A stretch of 53,217 bases of DNA from UBA6626 sp963579995 (GTDB lineage: Bacteria > Planctomycetota > Phycisphaerae > Phycisphaerales > Phycisphaeraceae): positions 1-53,217 of the forward strand of contig CAUZIY010000003.1 of NCBI GenBank assembly GCA_963579995.1, in the 5' to 3' direction. This document shows positions 1-8,343 of this stretch, in pieces. Position numbers and translations under genes: made by a program. Position 1 is the stretch's first letter. The number at the start of each line of letters is the position of its first letter. A model generated the notes under the pieces. That model was not told where the DNA came from and searched no databases. It worked only from the letters and a program-made list of their open reading frames with translations.

Positions 1-252
1 TCGTTTCTTGGACATCGTGGCTAGTGCGATGACGTGCCTGGTCATCGCATCACGATCAACATCTGCCAACTTGGCCAGTTCCCGTTCGATGGCGGTCGAT
101 TGCGCGTCGGTTTGGCCTGTCTGCTGCACCTGACTGCTGGGGATAGTGCTGGGGTTTGCGGGTGCCTGCTTGGAAGTTGTGGTTTCATCGTGGTTTGTGG
201 AATCGTCGGGCAGACTGTAAATCTGCTGGCTTATGCCTCCGCTGGTTCGAAT
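1..252 (-). CDS. Possible partial ORF running off the left edge
   Basis: An open frame on the minus strand begins inside the tRNA-Tyr fragment, right after an in-frame TAG near 255, and stays open for about 84 codons to position 1. The predicted product is hydrophilic and rich in Q, T and S in its first half. It then becomes a charged helix-like stretch (AIERELAKLADVDRDAM) ending in KKR at the edge. I do not recognise it. No ATG lies at the upstream end; possible starts are a GTG near residue 45 or later codons. If the adjacent tRNA fragment is an attachment site, this would be the first ORF of the integrated element, which lies mostly outside the window. It could also be a chance open frame. 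Confidence 0.3.
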   Translation of the reverse strand, partial: MRTSGGISQQIYSLPDDSTNHDETTTSKQAPANPSTIPSSQVQQTGQTDAQSTAIERELAKLADVDRDAMTRHVIALATMSKKR

Positions 253-265
253 CTAGCCGCCCCCA
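208..265 (+). tRNA. tRNA-Tyr(GTA) 3' half, truncated (putative att site)
   Basis: The sequence folds as the 3' half of a tyrosine tRNA. The anticodon stem is GCAGA/TCTGC (210-214 and 222-226) around the loop CTGTAAA, which carries anticodon GTA. A long type II variable arm spans 227-240. The T arm is GCTGG-TTCGAAT-CTAGC (241-257). The 3' acceptor strand CGCCCCC plus discriminator A spans 258-265. The matching 5' acceptor strand (GGGGGCG) and D arm are absent upstream, where 160-207 looks unrelated. A tRNA lacking exactly its 5' half is the usual scar of integrase-mediated insertion. By that polarity the element would lie to the left and the old chromosomal flank to the right. Confidence 0.75.
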
Positions 266-290
266 TTGACACGACAAAAAGTCGGCGGGT

Positions 291-1442
291 TCACTTTCGA
301 CGACGACGGCCGAAACAACCCAGGCCGATGGCCATGACTGCGACGGTCGCCGGTTCAGGCACGAGTGTCTTTAGCCCCGCTTCATGCAGCGCCATTGCCA
401 GCGAGCCGGACTGGGCGGCACTCCAGTTGGCACCCACAACACCCAGGTCCGCAACGTCAACACCGCCATCCAAGTTGGCGTCGCCGTCAACGTATGTCAC
501 GCTACTACCATTGAAGTTGGCGCCTATGATGCCCAGGTCAGCCACGTCCACGGTGCCATCGCAATTAAAATCGCCAGGCACCGAACTGCCAGGGCCTTCC
601 GCCCCGCATGCTGCAGCGTCAGACACAACACCCCAAACAAGGTTGTCGTAAAGCGCGTTCTCAAAGGAGAGACCACCGCCGGCGATTTGTATAAAGGAGG
701 CATCGTAACGATCGTTAAAGGAATCAAATCCGCCAACCAGAAGATCGTCGTCATGCCACAGGTTATAGTTTCCTGCCAACGCATCGTAGTGCAAAGTCAA
801 CGTACCTGAGTCCAACTGCTTGTCGATTGGTGTTGTCACATCAGAATCCCCACAGTCGTCAACCGCTGCACAGGCACCGTGTACCAGGACATACGTGTGC
901 ATTCCATCACCGCTGGCCGATCCCCCTTCTGCTCCCCCACCTTTCAATAGCATCGTGTCGTTGCCACGTCGCGGATTTCCAGCTTGGCTTAGCGAGGCGC
1001 CATTCACCTCGAAAAGTTTGTCGTTGCCAAAAGTGTCGCCCGTTGGGAATGAGATATCAAAGTCGAACCGCAGTACCTAGTCTTTACTTTCACTCATGCT
1101 GACGATTGGATCTGGCACGCCTTTGTACGTCGTTTGATATCGCAGGGTTGCATTGGCGCAGGGATTTGCTTCTCCAGTAAACCCCTCGTTACCCCCGCAA
1201 AAGTAGCCGACATCGGAAAATGGCGACTCCACCATTTTGAAATCGCCTTGGCGGAATGTCCGAATTCCCCAATCCTGTGCGTTATAATCCCAGGTATCCG
1301 GATCATTTGGATCTCCAGTGAACGGTACGTTGATGCCCGGTTCAGTATCGACCAGTGCCGGGACTGGCGCCGCGCCAAATACCGCCGCCGCGGTCATTAG
1401 TAATATGCCACCTATCGCGGGGATCTTTTTATATTGTTTCAT
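291..1442 (-). pseudogene. Secreted dockerin-like PEP-CTERM protein, interrupted by in-frame TAG
   Basis: One reading frame of 383 codons is split by an amber codon at 1077-1079 (codon 122). Coding sense continues in the same frame on both sides (SMSESKD, stop, VLRFDFDISFP). The start at 1442 is chosen because AAGGAG lies 7 bases upstream and the product begins with a signal peptide (MKQYKKIPAIGGILLMTAAA). The C-terminal part has two dockerin-like calcium-loop repeats (GDFNCDGTVDVADLG and GDANLDGGVDVADLG). It ends with a PEP-CTERM tail: VPEP, a hydrophobic segment, then GRRRRK. Such proteins are exported and anchored or processed by exosortase. The stop could be a single TGG to TAG change. 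Otherwise the gene looks intact, so either recent loss or a base error is possible. Confidence 0.8.
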
Positions 1443-1813
1443 CTCATCACTCCTTGTGGCTTGCGTTTTGAGGATGCCATTGCTGATGACTTCACCTGGG
1501 GTCAAATGCAACGGAATTAGCCTCTTTTGGAAAACCTGCTGGTTCTACTTCCTGATCTGAACGTCATGTATGGTATTCGAGAATGCGATATTGTTTCCTC
1601 GATAGGGCAAAGCAAATCCTGTACCAGAGTAGGCCAACTGGCGTGCAGGTATCTTATTTACTTCGGAACGCACGATTTACACCAGCGAATTGATTTGACC
1701 CTGCGGCAGGTTAAGAAACGGGCTAGGTGCGCTTTGCACCTACTGCGGCTGGGACGTGCGCAACTTTTAAAGTGAACCACACTGGGTCATCAGGCAGGCA
1801 AAGGAACACCTTT
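1443..1813. other. Intergenic region, no gene supported
   Basis: About 370 bases lie upstream of the PEP-CTERM gene and downstream of the sugar isomerase gene. The only clear signal is the AAGGAG ribosome binding site just upstream of 1442. I see no convincing promoter pair, RNA gene or coding frame; the open frames here have no recognisable product. Confidence 0.5.
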
Positions 1814-2560
1814 TTACTGTACCAACTTGTTGGCAGTTGCCAGTGATCGTTTGGCAAAGCGTTCCAAGTCATTGGGCTTGTCGTGTTCCATCACCCACCA
1901 TTTTGCGGGCGTCGATTGTAAAACGCATAGCAACTGTGGCCAATTCATGGTTCCAAACCCCACATCGGACCAACCATCTTCGTTAGCATTTTCGCCCGCA
2001 GGTGCAAGGTCCTTAAGATGAACGGCCTGCAATCGAGGCCCGTATTTCTGGATCCATACCAACGGGTCCGACTTGGCCCGAACGATCCACGCTGGATCCA
2101 TTTCCCAGCCAATATCAGTGTGATCCAGAAGTAGCTTCATGGGCCATTGCCCGTCTGGTAACTGCTTGAATTCGAAGTCATGATTATGCCACGCAAAATC
2201 AAAGCCTGCTGCGCGACATTGACTGGCAACGGCCATTAAAGCATCGCCGAGTTGAATCCACCCCGGCGTATCAACCGGTCGTGTTTCGGTGGTCAGGTAG
2301 GGGCAGATAATGGTGCCAACACCCAAGCACCGTGATACTTGAAATGCCTGGTTGGGTGATTGGCGAAGAGTTGTCAGATCAATGTGTATGGTTGGCATGG
2401 TTAATCCCAAGTGATCTAGCACGGATCGTAGCTGCCGGGGATTATCATAATCCCCATACCCTTCCACCTGGGAATACCCCAACTTTGCCAGTAGCTTGAG
2501 TATTCTTGCCAGTGGCGGAAAAATCCTTGCGCTATAAAGCTGAAATGACCATGGCCGCAT
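1814..2560 (-). CDS. Sugar phosphate isomerase/epimerase-like TIM barrel protein
   Basis: The 248-residue product matches the xylose isomerase-like TIM barrel (AP endonuclease 2) family. Typical elements are FQLYSAR at the first strand, GYSQVEGYGDY, WHNHDFEF near residue 125 (metal-ligand region), GWEMDPAWIV for the next metal-binding strand, and AVHLKDL near the end. Members of this family isomerise or epimerise sugars and related keto compounds with a divalent metal. It is the last gene of the minus-strand operon, 24 bases after the Gfo/Idh/MocA gene at 2585-3562. Pairing with Gfo/Idh/MocA dehydrogenases is common in planctomycete and inositol-type sugar catabolism. The exact substrate cannot be read from sequence. 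Confidence 0.85.
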   Translation of the reverse strand: MRPWSFQLYSARIFPPLARILKLLAKLGYSQVEGYGDYDNPRQLRSVLDHLGLTMPTIHIDLTTLRQSPNQAFQVSRCLGVGTIICPYLTTETRPVDTPGWIQLGDALMAVASQCRAAGFDFAWHNHDFEFKQLPDGQWPMKLLLDHTDIGWEMDPAWIVRAKSDPLVWIQKYGPRLQAVHLKDLAPAGENANEDGWSDVGFGTMNWPQLLCVLQSTPAKWWVMEHDKPNDLERFAKRSLATANKLVQ

Positions 2561-2584
2561 GTGTCATCATGTTCCCAGGAGTGT

Positions 2585-3562
2585 TTATCTACGCCCAAGT
2601 TGATCCTGGGCCAAGATCGAGTGCACAATTGTCATGGTTTTGTGGGCATCCCGAAATGGTGAACTGGTCATTTCCTTACTGAATTTGATTGAGTCGATAA
2701 ATTCCCGATCCTTGGCACGATGTCCTTTGTAATCAATGGGTTCATCGCTGCCAGCAGCCTCTTGGGTTGTGATGTGTTGCCCGTCGGGGGCATTTGCGGT
2801 GTATACCATTGCGCCATCTTCTGGGTCGGCATCTACAAGGATTCCAGGTGCATGCATCTGGACCCTGAAAATTCGTTTGCCACTCGTGAAGTTGAAGATA
2901 ATCAATCCGGTGGAGCCATTGTCAAAATGAAGTGTTGCCTGTACCCAGTTGATATCGGGAGTGTTGATTCGTCTGCAGTGCGATTCGATATGCACCACCT
3001 CACCACCGCACACCCACCGCACCGTATCCACAGCGTGCGGTCCGTTATCCAGCCAGTGTCCTGTTGCGGTGGGGTAAATTCCCGGTTGGAATTTAAAAAA
3101 TTCACATACGGTATGGGTGATGGAACCTTTTTCAAGACATCTTCGGTGAACATCAACCAGCAGGGGGCATGTCCTGCGCTGGAGACCAACCTGCGTAATA
3201 CACTCATTTTCTTCGGCCAGATGGACCAAGCAGTCGGCATGGTGCTGGGTTAAGCCTAGGGGCTTTTCAACAAAAAGATTCAGTCCGTGCTGCAGACACC
3301 ATATCCATAGGTCATAGACATAGTGCGGCCAGGCAATGACATAGATTCCGTCCGGATTGGTTGATTCCACCATTTCCTGTACGTTCTCAAACCGGTGTTC
3401 AATTTCAAACTGATCGCCGACTTCGTTGAGTTTTGCACGGTCTAAGTCGCATATGCCGGCAAATTCAACATCATCAAATGAAGCCAAGACGGGATAGTGA
3501 TTTATACGGGCCATTTCCCCCGCACCAACCATGGCGATACGCACAGTATTTTTCGGGCTCAT
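2585..3562 (-). CDS. Gfo/Idh/MocA family oxidoreductase
   Basis: A 325-residue NAD(P)-dependent sugar dehydrogenase-like protein. The N-terminal Rossmann fold has the nucleotide loop GAGEMA (13-18). The family EKP motif is at 99-101 (VEKPLG). The C-terminal domain contains the conserved aspartate/histidine region DNGPHAVD (172-179) expected to bind or activate the substrate hydroxyl. Its start overlaps the stop of the upstream Gfo/Idh/MocA gene by four bases (ATGA), so the two are probably translationally coupled and may act as partners on one sugar. The substrate is unknown; oxidation of a sugar or sugar acid hydroxyl is inferred from the family and the operon. Confidence 0.9.
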   Translation of the reverse strand: MSPKNTVRIAMVGAGEMARINHYPVLASFDDVEFAGICDLDRAKLNEVGDQFEIEHRFENVQEMVESTNPDGIYVIAWPHYVYDLWIWCLQHGLNLFVEKPLGLTQHHADCLVHLAEENECITQVGLQRRTCPLLVDVHRRCLEKGSITHTVCEFFKFQPGIYPTATGHWLDNGPHAVDTVRWVCGGEVVHIESHCRRINTPDINWVQATLHFDNGSTGLIIFNFTSGKRIFRVQMHAPGILVDADPEDGAMVYTANAPDGQHITTQEAAGSDEPIDYKGHRAKDREFIDSIKFSKEMTSSPFRDAHKTMTIVHSILAQDQLGRR

Positions 3563-4551
3563 AGATCAACCCCGCAGGCACGCAAGAATGTTTCTTGCGC
3601 CAGGTAATCATGTTCGGATGTATATGGCAGCGGTTGTTCACCAGAAATGCATTGGGCAAGTTCCACCAAATCGGCCTCGTAGCGAGGCGGTTGGTGAATA
3701 TCAATGTCGTGTACACCTGGCTCGTAGCCGCCGGCAGGTTCGGCCAGCAGCAATCGCACGGCTGGTGGTTCCAAAGGTTGGAGGATGATACTGCCATTGG
3801 AGCCAACGGCCTCGAAAATGCGACGGGTAAACCCTTGCCCCTCCAGTGCTGAGGTTTCAACGACGACCAATGCCTGCTCATATTCCAAGATGGTGGTGCA
3901 GTGATCTGTGAACTGGTCATCATGCTTCCCGTCATGCCGCATGTAGGGTGTAATTTTCTGGGGTTTACCCATGAGCATGACAATTTGGTCAAACAGATGT
4001 CCGCCAAACTCAAGAAGAATTCCGGCAGGGTGAAATGCACAGTTATCTCGCTCATCCTGACCAAAAGATGAAACCATCGCTGCGTGCATGTAATGCACAT
4101 GGCCAAGCCAGCCTTCGTGGAATGCTTGGCGAACGAGCTTGAAGCCCTCGTTGTAGCGAAACATGTAACCCATTTGGATGATTAGATTTTTGGGGTGGGC
4201 GATATCCTGGAGTTGTCGTAGTTCATCCAGTTGTATGCCCGGCGGCTTATCAAGGTGGATGTGTTTGCTGGCTTCAACTGCCTTGGTGGCCAGTGGCATG
4301 AGTCGCAGGACGTCGCTTTCGATGGCAATCATCTTGATTGTACGATCGGTTAGGAGTTCTTCCTCGCTGATCCAGTTCCATTGTGATGTGCTTGGGTCGT
4401 TTTGCAGAGTGGATTTACAATCGGAATCAGGTTCACAAACACCAACCACCTCCCATTGATCGAGGCGTTGCAGGACATCCAGTTTTCCGGGCATATGCGC
4501 ATGTCCAGTTCCGTACACGGCACATTTGATTGGTTTATTCATTGCAAACAT
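3559..4551 (-). CDS. Gfo/Idh/MocA family oxidoreductase (divergent)
   Basis: A 330-residue product with a Rossmann loop GTGHAH (14-19) and a DKPPG motif (101-105) in place of the usual EKPxG. The conserved lysine-proline is kept. EFGGHLFDQ supplies the histidine/aspartate region of the substrate domain. It overlaps the following oxidoreductase by ATGA and begins 18 bases after the DJ-1/PfpI gene. The start could be the first Met or Met4 (MNKPIKC); neither has a strong ribosome binding site, and coupling to the gene upstream is likely. The substrate is not known. The altered DKP motif and histidine-rich loop set it apart from its neighbour. Confidence 0.88.
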   Translation of the reverse strand: MFAMNKPIKCAVYGTGHAHMPGKLDVLQRLDQWEVVGVCEPDSDCKSTLQNDPSTSQWNWISEEELLTDRTIKMIAIESDVLRLMPLATKAVEASKHIHLDKPPGIQLDELRQLQDIAHPKNLIIQMGYMFRYNEGFKLVRQAFHEGWLGHVHYMHAAMVSSFGQDERDNCAFHPAGILLEFGGHLFDQIVMLMGKPQKITPYMRHDGKHDDQFTDHCTTILEYEQALVVVETSALEGQGFTRRIFEAVGSNGSIILQPLEPPAVRLLLAEPAGGYEPGVHDIDIHQPPRYEADLVELAQCISGEQPLPYTSEHDYLAQETFLRACGVDL

Positions 4552-4569
4552 TTGGTGCTTAGAAGATTA

Positions 4570-5133
4570 TTACTTGCGGGCACTTTGCTGTTTTAGAAGT
4601 TCGATGAAATGCGGCATTCCATGTCCGTATTCATGCCATGTGGGCCAACTGACAAGATTGCCATCCACGACACATGGCTCGTCCACATAGATGCCACCAC
4701 AAACCTCCACATCAAACCGGCACTTGGGTACGGTTGTCACGCGTCGGCCCTTGATGACATCGGCATAGGCAGGCAGTTCAATGCCATGACAAACACAGCC
4801 CACGGGCTTGTTTTGTGTAAAAAAATGCTGGACGGCTTTAACTACAGACTTGTCGTAACGAATGTATTCCGGCGCGCGGCCGCCAGCGAGCATTAACCCG
4901 ACATATTCGTCGGCGACAATTTCATCAAAGGTGATGTCGGCATCAATCGTGTAACCCTCGTATTCACGCGTGTTGCTCCAGCCGGCCTTGACTTCGTGTA
5001 GAACCATATTGACTTTCTGTTTCTTGGGGGCGGCAACCACCGGTTCAAAGCCGTCTTCTTGTACACGCAGGTAGGGATAGAGCATGTCAACAGTTTCAGT
5101 TGCGTCGCCGATCGGGAACAGGACTTTTCTCAT
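4570..5133 (-). CDS. DJ-1/PfpI family protein
   Basis: A 187-residue product of normal length for the DJ-1/PfpI class I glutamine amidotransferase-like fold. The nucleophile elbow reads GCVCHGIE, giving the reactive Cys115 followed by His116. The acidic residue of the first strand region and the LAGGRAPEY segment (82-90) also fit. Family members act as protein deglycases, glyoxalases, proteases or stress factors. In this operon a role in handling reactive sugar or carbonyl intermediates is a reasonable inference, but no specific activity can be assigned. It lies in a sugar-catabolic operon, with Gfo/Idh/MocA genes 18 bases downstream. Confidence 0.85.
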   Translation of the reverse strand: MRKVLFPIGDATETVDMLYPYLRVQEDGFEPVVAAPKKQKVNMVLHEVKAGWSNTREYEGYTIDADITFDEIVADEYVGLMLAGGRAPEYIRYDKSVVKAVQHFFTQNKPVGCVCHGIELPAYADVIKGRRVTTVPKCRFDVEVCGGIYVDEPCVVDGNLVSWPTWHEYGHGMPHFIELLKQQSARK

Positions 5134-5299
5134 TTGGTTAATTTCCTGATTGTGAACAATTTTGATCGTTGGCCAGCAAGAGTCAAATCGTCGATCATGC
5201 GTATGCTATTCTACCGTGGCAGGGTCAATTCCGGCTGAGCCCTTTCCTGATGCATGAACAGGTCATTAGGCGGCCACGAGTTCATTTGAACTCCAATGG

Positions 5300-5590
5300 C
5301 TAGACAATTGCCCATGGATGCTTAATGCCCACGCCCAGTTCAATGCCACCTGAAATGAACAACTCTATTCCGGCAAGAAAGGAAGCCGATTCGCTTGCCA
5401 GGGAAAGCACAACCTGGCCGACCTCTTGGGGGGTGCTACTGCGTCCGATGGGTTGAAGTGATTCAACGCAGCGTTCTGTGTCGATTCCACTTTTGTCCTG
5501 CGATGCAATAAATTGGCGACGGCTTTGCGTGAAAATATTGCCCGGCAATATTGCGTTGATGGCTTGTATTTTGGCAGCAAATCGCCATTA
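5300..5590 (-). pseudogene. SDR C-terminal fragment (3' part of deletion chimera)
   Basis: About 90 codons encode only the C-terminal third of a short-chain dehydrogenase/reductase. The frame contains INAILPGNIFT (equivalent to the VNxIxPG segment after the catalytic lysine), then PIGRSSTPQEVGQVVLSLAS, SFLAGIELFISGG and a short tail. The Rossmann loop, NNAG and Ser-Tyr-Lys parts are missing. The upstream sequence switches abruptly near 5569-5580 into a different gene in another frame. It is therefore a remnant, not a small functional SDR. An intact SDR of about 250 residues was probably the next gene in this operon. Confidence 0.85.
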
Positions 5591-5763
5591 CCAATTGCCG
5601 TGATATATCCAGGCAACTGCCAGACGCCATGTGTATCTACCCCAACCAGTTTTGCTGATACCAGGTGCTGTGCAACCTGATCAGCATTGACCTCATCAGC
5701 GCCGGCCGCAAGAAGAATCCGGTGTGATAGGTCTTTGAGGCTACTGGCTGCGATGACTTTCAT
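5365..5763 (-). pseudogene. Malate/L-lactate dehydrogenase (Ldh_2) N-terminal fragment
   Basis: The first 65 residues from Met at 5763 match the N-terminus of the Ldh_2 (YlbC/AllD-like) NAD-dependent 2-hydroxyacid dehydrogenase family. The markers are VAQHLVSAKLVGVDTHGVWQ, with the conserved THG (usually SHG), and the GYITAIGNGDLLP segment. The family is usually about 330-350 residues. Here coding sense ends near 5569 and the frame runs into out-of-frame SDR sequence, ending at 5365. The start overlaps the stop of the amidohydrolase gene (ATGA), so this was a coupled operon gene before a deletion fused it to the SDR remnant. Confidence 0.85.
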
Positions 5764-6656
5764 ATAGACGCACTTTCCACGATAGGTCGATAGAAACCGA
5801 GTGCAGTGTCGCAATATATCTTGCGTTTGTCTTCATGGGTTACGTCGGCCAGGCAATCGTCGATTGCCGACCAGGTGTTTTTGTAGCTATCCACCATTAG
5901 ACATACCGGCCAGTCGCTGCCCCACATTAGGCGGTCTGCGCCAAAATGTTCAAGCATAAAAAGACTATGTGTCCGGATGGCTTGGGTCGGCCAATGTTGA
6001 CCACGTTCCTGGAGCAATTGATCTACCCGAGAAGCCTGGGGTGACAGCGAAAGTTTGCATGGCACTGCAGTGTGCCTGGCCAGCAGCTGCATCTGCTGAT
6101 GCCAGATCGCATGGTGGTCGGTGTTTTTCAAGCCGGGTTTAGCCATGTGCTCTACGACGCACCGCAACTGAGGAACTTTTTCCAAGACCACGAGAAGGTC
6201 ATGAAGATGAGCTGGTAAAACGAGAAATTCAAAGATAAGTTCCCGTCGCGCGATTTCTCTGAGTCCCTCAAGAATGCTTGCCCTCTGGAGTATGCCTGGA
6301 TCGGCATGACCTTCGAACCCCATCCGCACACCTCTAAACTTGGCATGTTCTTGCCAAGCATCAAGCTGTTGGCCAAGATTCTGGCTTTCGAGGTCAATGT
6401 AAGGAATAAATGCACCAATTAAGCTGGAATTGTTCGCCCATTGACCAAGGGCATTGTTTTCTCTCGTTGTGCGGCCGGCTTCAATTGCCACGCAGGTCCC
6501 AAGACCAATATTGATCGCAGCATCTTCAAGATCAGGTGGCGCAAACGTCCTGAACCAAAAATCAGGATCAGGTTTGAGCCAGGTTTGGCTGCTAATACCC
6601 TTGTTCCACAGATGAAAGTGAGTGTCAACGATTTGGCCCTTGAGTGATTCGGCCAT
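5760..6656 (-). CDS. Amidohydrolase, L-fuconolactonase/rhamnonolactonase-like
   Basis: A 298-residue amidohydrolase 2 (COG3618-type) TIM barrel. Motifs are DTHFHLW (11-17, first metal ligands), FRGVRM (107-112), VVEHMAKP (His170), KLSLSP and RLMWGSDWPV (242-250, catalytic aspartate). Family members hydrolyse sugar 1,4-lactones such as L-fucono- or L-rhamnono-lactone, or decarboxylate aromatic acids. The sugar setting favours lactone hydrolysis. A good AAAGGA ribosome binding site precedes ATG at 6656. It is the first gene of the minus-strand operon and diverges from the aminotransferase at 6820. Loss of the downstream Ldh_2 and SDR genes suggests the original pathway is now incomplete at this site. 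Confidence 0.88.
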   Translation of the reverse strand: MAESLKGQIVDTHFHLWNKGISSQTWLKPDPDFWFRTFAPPDLEDAAINIGLGTCVAIEAGRTTRENNALGQWANNSSLIGAFIPYIDLESQNLGQQLDAWQEHAKFRGVRMGFEGHADPGILQRASILEGLREIARRELIFEFLVLPAHLHDLLVVLEKVPQLRCVVEHMAKPGLKNTDHHAIWHQQMQLLARHTAVPCKLSLSPQASRVDQLLQERGQHWPTQAIRTHSLFMLEHFGADRLMWGSDWPVCLMVDSYKNTWSAIDDCLADVTHEDKRKIYCDTALGFYRPIVESASI

Positions 6657-6819
6657 GGAATCCTTTCATGTGTCCACATCCGATCAGCCCACGGCAGATT
6701 GATCGGATGACGGATGAGAAGTTTGCCATCTGCTAGGATGGCAGACGCTCGGTTTTTGGAAATTTTGTTTTAGCAGCGAATCGTCAAAATCACCATTATC
6801 GAAGCGGAGTGACCGGATC

Positions 6820-7779
6820 ATGTCAAAACGAGTCACATACTTTAACGGCGAGCATGTTCCTGAACACGAAGCGCGGGTGTCCATCTACGACTCGGCTTTG
6901 ATGTTCGGGGATATGGCTTTTGAAGTGACGCGTACCTTTGCCCATCAACCCTTCCGACTACGCCAACATTTGGAACGACTGTATGCATCACTTCGGATGC
7001 TGGAGATCAACTGTGGATTGTCCATTGATAAGATGGAACAGGCGACCTTGGAGACGCTTGAGAAGAATATTCCAACTGAAGCAGATGGGATGGATTGGAT
7101 TATCCTGCATGACATATCACGTGGCCCGCTCAACTTTTATCGCACTGCATTTGCCCATGGACCATGCCCCACGGTGATAATCAGCTGCTGGCCGATTATC
7201 ACTCATATGGGCAGTTTTGCACCTAGTTACGACAGCGGAATCAACATGGTCGTGCCTTCACAGCGAGCCCTGCCTGCCCGCATGGTGGACGCCAAGTGCA
7301 AGACGCGAAGTCGTCTGCACTATCAAATTGCCAATTTGCAAGCGGCCAGGATGGGGCACGCTGCGTGGCCCGTCTTGATTGATGATGATGGGTATTTGAC
7401 CGAAGGTACAGGTGCCAATGTGTTCCTGGTCCAAAATGGATCATTACTCACGCCGGAACCTCGCAATATTCTGCGTGGTGTCAGTCGCGGGACCGCCATC
7501 GAGTTGGCCCACAAATTGGGTATTCCGGTGATGGAAATGAACCTGGACCGTTACGAGGCGCTTGCGGCGGATGAGATATTTGCAACCTCCACATCGTACT
7601 GTTTGGTTCACGCTGCCACCTTTGAAGACCAGGTGGTGGGTGATGGGGGGGTCGGTCCTGTTGCCCGCAAGATAAGGGAAGCCTGGAAAGATCTGGTGAA
7701 GTTGGATTTCATGGCGCAGGCAAACACCTATGCTGAGCATCTGGAAAAATGGGAGACGCAGCAGGCGGGTGGTGGATAG
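6820..7779 (+). CDS. Class IV PLP aminotransferase (BCAT/DAAT/ADC lyase family)
   Basis: A 319-residue fold-type IV pyridoxal phosphate enzyme. The expected catalytic lysine is Lys161 (AKCKTRSRLHYQ). EGTGANVFLV (195-204) holds the conserved glutamate that contacts the cofactor ring nitrogen, and GVSRGTAIEL (220-229) is the phosphate-binding turn. The N-terminal SIYDSALMFGDMAFE is also typical. The family covers branched-chain aminotransferase, D-alanine aminotransferase and aminodeoxychorismate lyase. Sequence reading alone does not settle which applies, though BCAT-like use is common for proteins of this length. It is transcribed divergently from the catabolic operon and stands alone, with over 560 bases before the next gene. 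Confidence 0.88.
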   Translation: MSKRVTYFNGEHVPEHEARVSIYDSALMFGDMAFEVTRTFAHQPFRLRQHLERLYASLRMLEINCGLSIDKMEQATLETLEKNIPTEADGMDWIILHDISRGPLNFYRTAFAHGPCPTVIISCWPIITHMGSFAPSYDSGINMVVPSQRALPARMVDAKCKTRSRLHYQIANLQAARMGHAAWPVLIDDDGYLTEGTGANVFLVQNGSLLTPEPRNILRGVSRGTAIELAHKLGIPVMEMNLDRYEALAADEIFATSTSYCLVHAATFEDQVVGDGGVGPVARKIREAWKDLVKLDFMAQANTYAEHLEKWETQQAGGG

Positions 7780-8343
7780 TCGCCAAGGTGGACGGGATAG
7801 TATCCGTGGGGAGATGGGATTGGCTGGTGCTATTGCCCCTTATCGGGTTTGACGGCTCCGTTTATGATCGCCAATCACCGCGACCCTAGCCCGGAACACA
7901 AGGGTTAATCGTGGTGATATTCATCGATGCACGGTGAATTGCTGGCAGGTTGACCATAGTCATTCCTGCAGCACGTGCATTGTATGACATGGGATCATTT
8001 CGCCGTGCGTCAGATCCGGCCGTTGTTGTGAAAGGGCGATCAGCCAGATCTAACGTTTAGGTCAGATAGCACCTGATAACCGGGTGTCTATCGTAACCGT
8101 TCCGCCCCAATACCTTAGCTTGTTGATTATTGACGGATTGCATCGGTATATTCGCTCGAATCCAGAATAAAGATCATTATAATCATGGGGACTTGCCCCT
8201 GATGATTGATTCACACCGTTGGATCCCAGCATGATGCAGATGGCGTAATCAGGTTCAGTTTAGATCCGTCAGGGATCCATCTAGGCGAGCGTGGTCCAGG
8301 GGCTTGCTGGCAGCATGAAGGCAGGAAAGACAACGGCCTGTAA
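7780..8343. other. Long intergenic region before ABC importer 1
   Basis: No gene is supported in these 564 bases. A stem-loop with one bulge spans 8065-8092 (GATAG and CACC pairing with GGTG and CTATC around a 9-base loop). It could be an RNA hairpin or an operator-like inverted repeat. A TATAAT hexamer at 8178-8183 could be a -10 box for the importer, but no good -35 box sits at the right spacing. Confidence 0.4.

Noticed and set aside
34..651. A long plus-strand open frame over the PEP-CTERM gene
   Set aside because: It crosses the tRNA fragment and is antisense to a gene with signal peptide, dockerin loops and PEP-CTERM tail. Its own product has no recognisable domain.
1077..1079. TAG as a pyrrolysine codon
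   Set aside because: Pyrrolysine machinery is rare and not seen here, and the protein is a surface anchor type, not a methylamine methyltransferase. A point change is simpler.
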